Of a DNA stretch of 47,707 nucleotides, positions 1-8,140 are shown one piece after another. The stretch spans positions 1-47,707 of the forward strand of contig CASEYK010000010.1 in assembly GCA_949292105.1 (NCBI GenBank), given 5' to 3'. This stretch comes from an uncultured bacterium. Its GTDB lineage: Bacteria; Bacillota_I; Bacilli_A; RFN20; CAG-826. The first letter of the stretch is position 1, and each line of letters starts with the position of its first letter. Position numbers and translations under genes: made by a program. The notes beneath the pieces are model-generated. The model was given only the letters and a program-made list of their open reading frames with translations, had not been told where the DNA came from and did not search any database.

Positions 1-115
1 TGAGACTTCCCATTCGCAAGAAGTAAGACCCCTAGTAAGTGACTAGGTTGATAGGTCAGAAGTGTAAGTGTCGTGAGGCATTCAGCTGACTGATACTAAT
101 AGGTCGAGGACTTAA
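1..115 (+). rRNA. 23S ribosomal RNA, 3' end (partial)
   Basis: The window opens inside a 23S rRNA gene. The stretch GATACTAATAGGTCGAGGAC at 91-110 is the near-universal 3' end of bacterial 23S rRNA. The mature end is placed at about 115 by analogy and could be off by a few bases. The rest of the gene lies upstream of the window. About 117 nt separate it from 5S, with no tRNA between them. Confidence 0.93.
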
Positions 116-191
116 TTTCTAAGATTTTTACTTCGAGTAAATCAAAAATAAAATTTAAGTTTTACCTTAACAAGAAAGAATACATATTAAT

Positions 192-227
192 ATCCAGTTT
201 TGAGAGAACAAATCAATCTCTCAACTA
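192..227 (+). other. Processing stem in the 23S-5S spacer
   Basis: The spacer between 23S and 5S is AT-rich and contains an inverted repeat, TGAGAGA then TCTCTCA about 9 nt later, just before 5S. Stems like this flank rRNAs in Bacillota and are usually RNase III or maturase substrates. The processing role is inferred from position. Confidence 0.45.
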
Positions 228-232
228 AAAAA

Positions 233-341
233 GTCTGGTGGCGATGGCGCGGTGGACACACCTGTTCCCATCCCGAACACAGAAGTTAAGCACCGTAGTG
301 GCGAAAATATCTAGTTTAGACAAGATAGCGAGCTGCCGGGC
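233..341 (+). rRNA. rrf: 5S ribosomal RNA
   Basis: The conserved 5S core is present: TCCCATCCCGAACACAGAAG at 269-288, followed by TTAAG. The 5' end GTCTGGT pairs with the 3' end GCCGGGC, allowing G-U pairs, which sets the limits at 233 and 341 (109 nt). A run of six T follows at once (342-347), so the terminal helix can double as the terminator hairpin. The helix IV/V region (about 308-330) is AT-rich, closing with TATCT/AGATA. It contains GTTTAGACAA, whose exact reverse complement lies downstream at 362-371. Confidence 0.93.
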
Positions 342-371
342 TTTTTTATTTTATTCACCTTTTGTCTAAAC
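314..371 (+). repeat. 10-bp inverted repeat joining 5S to its 3' flank
   Basis: GTTTAGACAA at 314-323, inside 5S, is the perfect reverse complement of TTGTCTAAAC at 362-371, just past the T run and next to the -10 of the following gene. The pairing would compete with the normal 5S fold and can form only in transcripts that read through the terminator. The repeat is seen directly; any role in processing or read-through is inference. Confidence 0.5.
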
Positions 372-382
372 ATTGGTAAAAT
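354..382 (+). promoter_or_regulatory. Promoter of the fucose-isomerase-like gene, nearly leaderless
   Basis: TTCACC (354-359), a 17-nt spacer and TAAAAT (377-382) lie directly before the ATG at 391. Only 8 nt separate the -10 box from the start codon and no Shine-Dalgarno sequence is visible, so the transcript would begin at or within about 3 nt of the ATG. Confidence 0.5.
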
Positions 383-390
383 AAATTAGT

Positions 391-1629
391 ATGAAAGTAA
401 AACTTATTAGACTTGGCAATTATTTAGCCAACGATGTCGAAAAAAAAGAAGCTGCTGATAACTTTATCAGCGATGTTAATTCGTTTCTCTTAAACGAAGA
501 TATTGAATTAGATGAAAATGTTGATTCTAAAGAATTAGGCGTAGTCGCCGTTTTTGTTGAATCTGGTGGTGCCGAACAAAAATTTATTAAAATTTTTGAT
601 CAACTGGAAGATTATATTTTGCTCTTAACTCATCAAAAGAATAATTCTCTTCCTGCTGCCTTTGAAATTAAAACCTATATTCTTGATCACGGAAAGCGAA
701 CAAACGTTGTTTTAGGGGCCAACGAAGAAGAAATTGCTTCTTTGATATCTATGCTCCTTTCAACTAATATCGCTAAAAAATCGATGGATAATGCTAATCT
801 AGGTGTTATAGGTCACCCGAGCGATTGGCTTATCGCTTCACAAGTCGATTATAACGAAGTTAAAGAAAAATTTAATTTTAATTTAATTGATATCCCGTAT
901 GAAGAATTAAAAAATGAAATTGCTCTCCATCAAATTGATACCATTCCCCATGTTCATCAACTCGAGAATAAATGGAAAGGAAAACACGAGGATTTAATTG
1001 GTGCTTTTGAAATATATAGTGCGATAAAACGCTTAATTTTAAAGTACGATTTGCAGGGTTTAACGATTCGCTGCTTTGATTTATTGTCTGATTTTTCAAA
1101 TACTGCATGCCTAGCTTTAGCCCTTTTAAACGAAGAAGGAATTGTTTCAACTTGTGAAGGAGATATTCCGACTCTTATTACAATGTTCATCGTTCATCAT
1201 CTCAATCAATCGAGTTCTTTCCAAGCCAATGTTTCAAAAATTGATTTAGAAGAAAAAACTATTTTAGTCGCTCACTGCACCGTACCGATGAACATGCTTT
1301 CTAAATATGAATTAGATACGCATTTTGAAAGCGGATTAGGCGTCGCTGTGAAAGGCGAATTGTCATTGAGTGAATGTTCAGTTATAAAAATCTCACCTAA
1401 ATTAGATTCGTTTTATGCTGTTTATGGCGAGATTAAATCTAATCCAAATTTGAGTGAATGCTGCCGAACGCAAGTTGTCATTAAGCTTGAAGATGAAGAT
1501 TTATATGAACTAATCAAAACAAATAAGGCCAATCATGTTGTCATCGCATATGGCAACATCATTTACCAATTTTATGATTTATTCCAAACATACATGTATG
1601 AATACGAACACAAGCACAAAATAGATTAA
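391..1629 (+). CDS. L-fucose isomerase-like protein (COG2407 type)
   Basis: This 412-residue protein resembles the L-fucose/L-arabinose isomerase fold family, which interconverts aldoses and ketoses in the cytoplasm using a divalent metal. Family-type motifs are GHPSDWLIAS (141-150), CEGDIP (255-260), HCTVP (295-299), HFESG (311-315) and CRTQ (358-361). Classical FucI is near 590 residues, so this is the shorter fucose-isomerase-like version whose substrate is generally unknown. No sugar kinase, aldolase or transporter is nearby: it sits alone between 5S rRNA and the asp23/fakA pair with its own promoter. The ATG has no Shine-Dalgarno sequence. The family call is fairly secure; the substrate cannot be named. 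Confidence 0.75.
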   Translation: MKVKLIRLGNYLANDVEKKEAADNFISDVNSFLLNEDIELDENVDSKELGVVAVFVESGGAEQKFIKIFDQLEDYILLLTHQKNNSLPAAFEIKTYILDHGKRTNVVLGANEEEIASLISMLLSTNIAKKSMDNANLGVIGHPSDWLIASQVDYNEVKEKFNFNLIDIPYEELKNEIALHQIDTIPHVHQLENKWKGKHEDLIGAFEIYSAIKRLILKYDLQGLTIRCFDLLSDFSNTACLALALLNEEGIVSTCEGDIPTLITMFIVHHLNQSSSFQANVSKIDLEEKTILVAHCTVPMNMLSKYELDTHFESGLGVAVKGELSLSECSVIKISPKLDSFYAVYGEIKSNPNLSECCRTQVVIKLEDEDLYELIKTNKANHVVIAYGNIIYQFYDLFQTYMYEYEHKHKID

Positions 1630-1667
1630 AATATCAAATATTCTCTTCTAGAGAAAATGTGGGTGGC

Positions 1668-1696
1668 TTGACAATTAACATTTTACTTTGTAAAAT
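1668..1696 (+). promoter_or_regulatory. Promoter of the asp23-fakA operon
   Basis: A consensus -35 TTGACA (1668-1673) lies 17 nt before TAAAAT (1691-1696). The expected start near 1703 leaves a short leader carrying AAGGAG (1709-1714) ahead of the ATG at 1720. This is one of the best sigma-A type promoters in the window. Confidence 0.75.
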
Positions 1697-1719
1697 ACAA
1701 GCACTCGTAAGGAGTAATT

Positions 1720-2109
1720 ATGAGCGAGACTATATCGAATAGAGCTAAACGGAAAAATCTTAGCAGTATAAACACCACTGATATACAACAGCTTGTCGCG
1801 GATACCGCCCTTAATTGTTATGGCGTTGTTTCTTTATGCAAGAAAAGCGTTGCGTTTGGTATCGTCTCTATTAAGACACTTAAAAATCAAAAAGCGCACG
1901 AAGGCGTCGATGTTAAACGATATTTAAACGGTACCATTGAAGTTACTATTTATATCAACATCGCTGTCGGCGTAAAAATTAGTGAAGTATTGTCTGAATG
2001 CCAAAAAGTCATTCTTTTTATTCTCAATAAAAAATATGGTAATTCGTTTTGCAAAACCGTGAACATTTATGCTGAAGGCATTTGTGTTAACGAGGAAGTT
2101 AGGAACTAG
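1720..2109 (+). CDS. Asp23/Gls24 family (DUF322) protein, YloU-like
   Basis: A 129-residue protein of the Asp23/Gls24 (DUF322) family. It keeps the typical layout of an N-terminal helix (DIQQLVADTALNCYGVV), a central region that ends in an IEVTIYINIAVGVKI strand, and an NIYAEGICV strand near the end. Family members in Bacillota associate with the membrane or cell envelope, and their biochemical role is still poorly defined. It starts 5 nt after AAGGAG and ends 2 nt before fakA. This asp23-fakA pairing is conserved as yloU-yloV in Bacillus, which supports the call more than sequence alone. Confidence 0.85.
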   Translation: MSETISNRAKRKNLSSINTTDIQQLVADTALNCYGVVSLCKKSVAFGIVSIKTLKNQKAHEGVDVKRYLNGTIEVTIYINIAVGVKISEVLSECQKVILFILNKKYGNSFCKTVNIYAEGICVNEEVRN

Positions 2110-2111
2110 AC

Positions 2112-3782
2112 ATGAAAGTTATTGATGGTCAAACATTGAAAGGAATGCTGATATCAGCATCAAATAATTTATATAACCATTATCCAGAAGTTGATGCGTT
2201 AAATGTTTTCCCTGTCCCTGATGGCGACACTGGTATGAATATGAATTTAACGATGACAAGCGGCGCGAAAGAAATTCAAAACCGCGGTGAAAATAGTTGT
2301 AGTGAAATCGCTAAATCATTCTCTCGCGGACTTTTGATGGGGGCACGCGGTAATTCCGGTGTCATTACCTCTCAAATTTTTAGAGGTTTTTATCAAGGTC
2401 TTGATGGCAAGGCTGAAATTAGTGCGAAAGATTTCGCTGCTGCGATGCAAAAAGGTGTCGAAGTCGCTTACAAAGCTGTTATAAAACCAGTTGAAGGCAC
2501 AATTTTAACAGTCGTCAGAGAAGCGAGCCAATATCTCTTTGATCATGTTCAAGATGGTATGAGTTTATCCAAAGCTATTCGATTGTTTCTCGATGAAGCT
2601 TATGATTCTTTAAATCGAACTCCTGAACTGCTTCCAATATTGAAAGAAGTTGGCGTTGTCGATTCTGGTGGTGCTGGACTTATCAAAATCTTTGAAGGGA
2701 TGGAATCGGCTTTAACTGGTAATCCCGTTGAAAGAAATCAAGCCACCGCCACAGAAGATAATCCTCTTATTGCCGCTGGCTCTAAGATGGAAAATGAAGA
2801 ATTTGGCTACTGCACTGAATTTATCATGTCTCTTGGTCCTGATACAGTTAAAAAACCATTTGATGAAAAGCGCTTCACAAATCATCTATTAGCGCGCGGC
2901 AATTCGCTTGTTGTGGTCCGCGATGAAGATATCGTAAAAGTACATGTTCATACATTAAATCCCGGCAATGTTTTGAATTATGGCCAACAATTTGGCGAAT
3001 TTCTCAAAATTAAGATTGAGAATATGACTGAGCAGCATCACGCCTTAGAAACCGGTGCTCTTAAACAAGAAGATGTTACACCTGATTTAGTCGAGGAAGA
3101 AGATAATGCTCCTCTTAATCCGTTTGCTCTTATCGCTGTTTCTTCTGGCCCCGGCATTGAAAAACATTTCAAAGAACTTGGTGTTGATGAAATTGTTAAA
3201 GGGGGGCAAACGATGAATCCTTCAGCTGAAGACTTTGTTGAAGCGATTAAAAAAGTGCACGCTCAAACTGTTTATATTTTCCCAAACAATTCAAATATTT
3301 TAATGGCAGCCGCGCAAGCCGCTGATGTCATTGAAGATAAAAGTATCAACGTATATGTCATACCGACTAAGACCATTCCTCAAGGCATGACCGCCGTGAT
3401 GACTTTTAACCCTGAAGAAAGTGCCGAAGATAACTTTAAAGCGATGAAAAGCGCCCTTAAAAATGTCAAATCAGGCGAAGTGACATTTGCTATTCGCGAC
3501 ACTGAAATGAATGGCGTATCGGTCAAAAAAGACGATTACATCGCAATCAGCGGTAAGCAAATCATTTCAGCGCACAGCAATAAGTTTGATGCATTAATGT
3601 CGCTACTTGAAACGATGGTAAGCGATGAAAACTATCTCATTAGCATTTTAGTTGGTGCTGATGTCGATGAAAAAGAAAAAGAACAACTCAAGGCAAAAAT
3701 TAATGAATTATACGGCGATTTAGACTGCGAAATTATTGATGGCGGGCAACCAGTATACTCATTCATTGTTGGAATTGAATAA
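2112..3782 (+). CDS. fakA: Fatty acid kinase catalytic subunit FakA (DAK2 domain, YloV)
   Basis: FakA phosphorylates fatty acids presented by a DegV-type FakB protein, giving acyl-phosphate for the PlsY/PlsX step of phospholipid synthesis. The N-terminal DAK2 (DhaL-like) nucleotide domain carries PVPDGDTGMNM (34-44), whose aspartates bind metal, and GARGNSG (77-83). The middle region and the C-terminal domain (from about residue 338, with QTMNPSAEDFVEAI and IFPNNSNI) match the full-length family. At 556 residues it is complete. It is translated from an ATG 2 nt after the asp23-family gene, with AGGAA just upstream. No FakB gene is in the window. With plsX and an acyl-ACP thioesterase nearby, it fits recycling of free or exogenous fatty acids. 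Confidence 0.93.
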   Translation: MKVIDGQTLKGMLISASNNLYNHYPEVDALNVFPVPDGDTGMNMNLTMTSGAKEIQNRGENSCSEIAKSFSRGLLMGARGNSGVITSQIFRGFYQGLDGKAEISAKDFAAAMQKGVEVAYKAVIKPVEGTILTVVREASQYLFDHVQDGMSLSKAIRLFLDEAYDSLNRTPELLPILKEVGVVDSGGAGLIKIFEGMESALTGNPVERNQATATEDNPLIAAGSKMENEEFGYCTEFIMSLGPDTVKKPFDEKRFTNHLLARGNSLVVVRDEDIVKVHVHTLNPGNVLNYGQQFGEFLKIKIENMTEQHHALETGALKQEDVTPDLVEEEDNAPLNPFALIAVSSGPGIEKHFKELGVDEIVKGGQTMNPSAEDFVEAIKKVHAQTVYIFPNNSNILMAAAQAADVIEDKSINVYVIPTKTIPQGMTAVMTFNPEESAEDNFKAMKSALKNVKSGEVTFAIRDTEMNGVSVKKDDYIAISGKQIISAHSNKFDALMSLLETMVSDENYLISILVGADVDEKEKEQLKAKINELYGDLDCEIIDGGQPVYSFIVGIE

Positions 3783-3809
3783 AATTATCTTTATTTTTTA
3801 CTCTTAAAG

Positions 3810-3833
3810 AAGATGCTCCCGCATCTTTTTTTA
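3810..3833 (+). terminator. Terminator of the asp23-fakA operon
   Basis: The stem AAGATGC (3810-3816) pairs with GCATCTT (3821-3827) across a TCCC loop and runs into a T tract, 28 nt after the fakA stop. Confidence 0.85.
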
Positions 3834-3900
3834 TCTTCGTATCTTTTCATTCTATTATGTATAATAATAAGAGAATAGTTGTGCATAGGGGGTGCGCAGA

Positions 3901-5055
3901 ATGAAAAAAAGATATGTCATCGGCTTGATATGCGATATTTTAATTATTTGCTTATCGATTGTCGGAGTTACTTTTGCCCTTGTCAATCAAGTTATTGAAG
4001 CCGAAAATTTAATTTATTTCTTAACGACCATTGGTGCTATTTTTGCGGGAGCGGTATCGCTCTTATCAATTGTCTTACATTTATGTACTTTAAAACATAA
4101 AAACGATCGAGTTGCTAAGAGTGTAGAAACAATCGAATATATTTTAAAACTCATTGCGACGACTACCATGATGTTTGCGTTTGTCATCGTTGTTGGATAT
4201 ATGCAGTGGTTTGAACAATCATTTATCCTGATTGACGACTTATGGATTAATGTTCTTCTTCATTATGTTTTGCCGCTCGTCATGCTCGTCGGTTTTGTTT
4301 TTGGAACTGGAGATAGAAAACATCGTTTTGCTCTTACGCTTTTAGGACCAATTCTTACCATCGCTTTTTATATTTATATTCCGATTTTAGTCGTCTTAGA
4401 CAATGTAAGTGTAAATGCGTTTCATGAATATATTGCTCAGTACTATTGGAAAGGTGAGACATATGTCATGGCGATTCTTGTTGTCGCCTTTGCAATTGTA
4501 GCTTATTTGATGTCTATCGCGCTTTACTTTTTGAACGCCTTAAGTTTAAAAGGCCATAAGCAAGATATTGCATTAAATATAGAAAAGAATATGGATCAAG
4601 TGGCTGAGGTGCCATCAACTGAGATGATTAAGGTTGAAGACAAAGAATCTGTCGAAGAGAAGCCAAATCAGCCTGAAGAGAATGATGACATAAATAATGA
4701 TAATGCTGTAAAAAATGAAAGTGACACACAAGAAAATTCAAAACAAAGCGAGGTGAAAAAAATGAATAAAACAACAGCCAAAAAAACACAAGAAAAGAAA
4801 GCGGCTAAACCAGCAACCACCAAAGAAAAAGCTGCTCCAAAAGCCAAAGACAAAGAATCTGTCGATTATCGTATCTATCACATTTCTTATCGTGAGAAAG
4901 ATCGCGCTTGGGCTGTAAAATATCAAAAAGGTCAAAGAGCTATTAAATTATTTGCTACCCAAGCTGAAGCTATTGAATATGCTAAAGCGTTAGCTAAAAA
5001 TCAAGATGGTTCTATTCGCGTCCATTCCACCAAAGGCCGCATTCGCAAAGCTTAA
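3901..5055 (+). CDS. Six-helix membrane protein (Pr6Pr-like) fused to a C-terminal DUF2188 domain
   Basis: A 384-residue protein in three parts. Residues about 1-215 form six hydrophobic helices; NVLLHYVLPLVMLVGFVFG is reminiscent of Pr6Pr/FAR-17a-type membrane proteins. Residues about 220-320 are a charged linker, acidic first and then lysine/alanine/proline-rich (AAKPATTKEKAAPKAK), recalling histone-H1-like tails. The last about 65 residues (YRIYHISYREKDRAWAVKYQ onward, ending GSIRVHSTKGRIRKA) match the small DUF2188 family. ATG 3901 is preferred over GTG 3892 because the GTG overlaps the ribosome binding site AGGGGG (3887-3892). An in-frame ATG at 4762 has its own GAGGTG. Function is unknown. 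The DUF2188 call is fairly firm, Pr6Pr tentative. Confidence 0.7.
   Translation: MKKRYVIGLICDILIICLSIVGVTFALVNQVIEAENLIYFLTTIGAIFAGAVSLLSIVLHLCTLKHKNDRVAKSVETIEYILKLIATTTMMFAFVIVVGYMQWFEQSFILIDDLWINVLLHYVLPLVMLVGFVFGTGDRKHRFALTLLGPILTIAFYIYIPILVVLDNVSVNAFHEYIAQYYWKGETYVMAILVVAFAIVAYLMSIALYFLNALSLKGHKQDIALNIEKNMDQVAEVPSTEMIKVEDKESVEEKPNQPEENDDINNDNAVKNESDTQENSKQSEVKKMNKTTAKKTQEKKAAKPATTKEKAAPKAKDKESVDYRIYHISYREKDRAWAVKYQKGQRAIKLFATQAEAIEYAKALAKNQDGSIRVHSTKGRIRKA
4762..5055 (+). CDS. Possible internally initiated DUF2188 protein
   Basis: Within the membrane-protein gene and in the same frame, GAGGTG (4750-4755) stands 6 nt before ATG 4762. Initiation here would yield a soluble, basic 97-residue protein: an about 35-residue Lys/Ala/Pro-rich tail plus the DUF2188 domain, without the membrane part. 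Stand-alone DUF2188 proteins of this size are common. Whether this start is used cannot be decided from sequence; the reading frame also encodes the long form. Confidence 0.35.
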   Translation: MNKTTAKKTQEKKAAKPATTKEKAAPKAKDKESVDYRIYHISYREKDRAWAVKYQKGQRAIKLFATQAEAIEYAKALAKNQDGSIRVHSTKGRIRKA

Positions 5056-5073
5056 TTAATTCTTAACATTGCA

Positions 5074-7077
5074 ATGAAATTATCTAGTTCCTCAAGGATC
5101 AACTTTTTGTTATATCAAATGGGCATTCATAATTACTATGATGTTATTTATCATTTGCCTAGAAGATATGAGGACTATACACCAAGTGATGAAAATCATC
5201 TTGTAGATGGCAAAAAAATCTCGATTGAAGGAACAATAATATCAAGTCCAAAACTCGTAAAAACAGCTCGAACAAGCATTACCACTTTTGACTTTTATTC
5301 GAGCAAAAAGAAATATTATCGCGTTGTTGCTTTCAACCGTGAATATTTGTCTAAAATTGTAAAAATCAATGATACTTATACGGTTTATGGGGTCTATGAT
5401 AAAAAGCGAAATGAAATCGATATGATTAACCTTCAAAAAGGAATTATTGTTCCTGAAGAATACATAAAACCAATCTATTCATTGCCTCAAGAACTAAAAA
5501 ATCATGAATTTGTTCGATTGGTCAAAAAAGCTTTCAAAGAAGTTGAATCAAAATTTATCTCTTTTGTGCCGTTTTATTTTGCTAATAAATATGGTTTAGT
5601 TGACAAAAAAACCGCACTTTTTAACGCTCATTTCCCCTCAAACCGCGATAATTTAAAAAAATCTTTATTGTTTTTGAAATATGAAGAAGCGTTGAAGTTT
5701 GCTTTGAATAACCGCCTTATTAAAGAAGAAAATTATTCCATTGAAAAATATAAATCAGATTACATCGAACAAGAGATGCTTGCGCCGATGATATCTCAAC
5801 TTCCATTTCAATTAACTCACGATCAATTAACCTCTATTGATGAAATTCTTAAAGATTTAAATGATGAACATTTAATGTATAGGTTACTGCAAGGTGATGT
5901 GGGAAGTGGCAAAACTGTTGTTAGTTTTGTAGCGATGTACGCCAATTATTTGCGGGGCCGACAGTCGGCTTTAATGTGTCCAACCGAAGTTTTAGCCCGC
6001 CAGCATTATGAGAATGCTAAGCGACTTTTTGCATTTTCTAAAGTTAACATTCGTCTATTGGTTGGCTCTATTCCAAACGATGAAAAGAAATCGATTCTCA
6101 ATGATCTACAAGATGGTGTAATTGATATTATCATCGGAACGCATTCACTTTTTTCAAAAAATGTTATTTACAATTCACTTGGACTTGTTGTTATCGATGA
6201 ACAACATCGTTTTGGTGTTAATCAGCGATTAGCGCTTCTTGGCAAAGATGATCATGCTGATTTATTGATGATGTCGGCCACCCCTATTCCAAGAAGTCTT
6301 GCTTTAAGCCTTTATGGTGATTTGGATATTTCGACAATAGTTTCGGCGCCTCAACAAACGCGAGACATAAAGACGATTGTTTGTGAAAAAGAGAGTGAAC
6401 AATTTTTTTCTTACATCGACGAAGCTTTAAAATCAGGACATAAAGTTTATGTTGTTCTTCCGCTGATTGAATTTGGTGAAAAATGTGAGGATTCAATTGA
6501 AACTGTATATCCAATATTCGAAGAACGTTATCCAAAGGAAGTGCAAATGCTTCACGGCAAAATGAAAAGTGAGGAAAAAGAAAAAGCCATTGCTCAATTT
6601 GCTAGCGGAGAAAAGCCATTGCTTGTCAGCACGCAAGTGATTGAGGTTGGTATCGATGTACGCGATGCAACATTAATGATAATTTATGGTGCTAATAATT
6701 TTGGTCTTGCCAGTTTGCACCAGTTGCGTGGGCGCATTGGAAGAGACGGACAGCCCAGTTTATGTGTTTGTTTAATTGATTCCATGATTGATGATGAAGG
6801 CAAAGAGCGTTTAAAAGTTTTCTGTAATACCAATGATGGTTTTGAATTGGCTGAATTAGATTTAAAAAGCCGTGGTCCAGGCGAACTTGTTGGACTAAAG
6901 CAATCTGGTTTGCCTGATTTTCATTTTCTCAATGTCGTTAATGATGTAAAAATTTTTAAAATTGCTAGAGAAGACGCGAAATACATTTTTGACAATCAAA
7001 TGTCGAATCAAAACTTTTTAAATTTGATTGAATTGTTGAAAAAAAGTGGAAATATCAAGAAGATAAGTAAAGGGTAA
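5074..7077 (+). CDS. recG: ATP-dependent DNA helicase RecG
   Basis: RecG remodels stalled replication forks and branch-migrates Holliday junctions. The 667-residue protein has the N-terminal wedge/OB region (about 1-250) followed by two helicase lobes. Motifs seen are Walker A GDVGSGKT (274-281), DEQHRFG (375-381), MSATPIPRS near 400, and QLRGRIGRDGQ late in lobe 2. Its length is about normal for the family. It starts 18 nt after the membrane-protein gene with no clear Shine-Dalgarno sequence. In Bacillus recG also precedes fapR-plsX; fapR is missing here. Confidence 0.96.
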   Translation: MKLSSSSRINFLLYQMGIHNYYDVIYHLPRRYEDYTPSDENHLVDGKKISIEGTIISSPKLVKTARTSITTFDFYSSKKKYYRVVAFNREYLSKIVKINDTYTVYGVYDKKRNEIDMINLQKGIIVPEEYIKPIYSLPQELKNHEFVRLVKKAFKEVESKFISFVPFYFANKYGLVDKKTALFNAHFPSNRDNLKKSLLFLKYEEALKFALNNRLIKEENYSIEKYKSDYIEQEMLAPMISQLPFQLTHDQLTSIDEILKDLNDEHLMYRLLQGDVGSGKTVVSFVAMYANYLRGRQSALMCPTEVLARQHYENAKRLFAFSKVNIRLLVGSIPNDEKKSILNDLQDGVIDIIIGTHSLFSKNVIYNSLGLVVIDEQHRFGVNQRLALLGKDDHADLLMMSATPIPRSLALSLYGDLDISTIVSAPQQTRDIKTIVCEKESEQFFSYIDEALKSGHKVYVVLPLIEFGEKCEDSIETVYPIFEERYPKEVQMLHGKMKSEEKEKAIAQFASGEKPLLVSTQVIEVGIDVRDATLMIIYGANNFGLASLHQLRGRIGRDGQPSLCVCLIDSMIDDEGKERLKVFCNTNDGFELAELDLKSRGPGELVGLKQSGLPDFHFLNVVNDVKIFKIAREDAKYIFDNQMSNQNFLNLIELLKKSGNIKKISKG

Positions 7078-7147
7078 TAAGACATTTTGTAAAACAATTT
7101 CCAACATTAGCGTGCGTATGGTAAGATGAAAGGCAGAGGTTATAACT

Positions 7148-8140
7148 ATGAAAATTGTTGTAGACGCAATGGGTGGCGATAACGGAAGCGGTATTGTTGT
7201 CCAAGCAGTAAAAGATTTCTTAAAAGAGAATAAAAATGTTGAGATAGCAGTCGTTGGCAGACAAGACGAACTCAAAGATTTAGATGGTATTTGTCGGGTT
7301 GTCCATGCCGATGATGTTATTCCGATGGAAGCCGGTGCGCTCGAAGCTATGCGCATGAAGAATTCATCGATGATGGTAGCTATTCGCTTGATGAAAGACG
7401 AAGGTTTTGACGGAATTGTTTCTTGCGGATCGACTGGTGGATTTTTAAGCGCGTCCGCTATTGTTTTGAAAATGATTGAAGGAGTAAAACGCGCAGCGTT
7501 AGTTGCTCCATTTCCCACTCAAATCAAAGGCAAAAAAGTTGTCATTCTCGATATTGGTGCCAACAATGAAAATTCAAGTGAAGAATTGCTCCAATTCGGC
7601 AAGATGGGAAGACTATATTCTCAAGCCGTGTATGGAGTTGAACAACCTAATGTTTATCTTCTTTCGAATGGTACCGAGAGTGAGAAAGGTTCTCCTGTCG
7701 TGAAAAAAGCTCATCAATTGTTTGTTGAAACGAACTTTCCTGGCTTTATGGGGAATGTCGAAGCAAGAAATGTATTAAATGGTTTAGCTGATGTTGTAGT
7801 TTGCGATGGCTTTAGTGGAAATGTTTTTCTAAAAGGTTGTGAAGGGTTAGCTAAATTTTTCTCTAAATCGATTAAAGATATTTTTAAAAAGAATTTGTGG
7901 ACAAAACTCGGGTATCTTCATGTTCGCAAAGGTGTTAAAGAATTTTCCCAAGTTATGGATTATAAATCGACCGGTGGCGCTATGTTATTAGGCGTTAATG
8001 GTGCAGTCGTTAAAGCGCATGGCAATAGTGACCCATATTCTTTTAAATGTGCATTAAATGTTTGTTTGAAACTTATTGAAGGCCATGTTGTTGAGAAAAT
8101 CAAAGAAGGTATGAAATCGGATGGAGAACCGATGCAATAA
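7148..8140 (+). CDS. plsX: Phosphate acyltransferase PlsX
   Basis: PlsX converts acyl-ACP and phosphate to acyl-phosphate, the donor used by PlsY to make lysophosphatidate. The 330-residue protein opens with the family signature IVVDAMGGDNG and carries SCGSTGGFL, LDIGAN, VVCDGFSGNV and GGAMLLGVNG, all typical. AGAGG precedes the ATG. The 70-nt gap after recG contains a plausible TAAGAT -10 box (7122-7127), but no FapR-type operator. The usual companions fabD, fabG and acpP are absent: the gene runs directly into rnc with a 20-nt overlap. Confidence 0.96.
   Translation: MKIVVDAMGGDNGSGIVVQAVKDFLKENKNVEIAVVGRQDELKDLDGICRVVHADDVIPMEAGALEAMRMKNSSMMVAIRLMKDEGFDGIVSCGSTGGFLSASAIVLKMIEGVKRAALVAPFPTQIKGKKVVILDIGANNENSSEELLQFGKMGRLYSQAVYGVEQPNVYLLSNGTESEKGSPVVKKAHQLFVETNFPGFMGNVEARNVLNGLADVVVCDGFSGNVFLKGCEGLAKFFSKSIKDIFKKNLWTKLGYLHVRKGVKEFSQVMDYKSTGGAMLLGVNGAVVKAHGNSDPYSFKCALNVCLKLIEGHVVEKIKEGMKSDGEPMQ

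Noticed and set aside
7018-7518. 166-codon open frame on the minus strand across the recG end and plsX
   Set aside because: It lies antisense to well-supported plsX, has no ribosome binding site, and its sequence does not resemble any family; it mirrors plsX codon usage.
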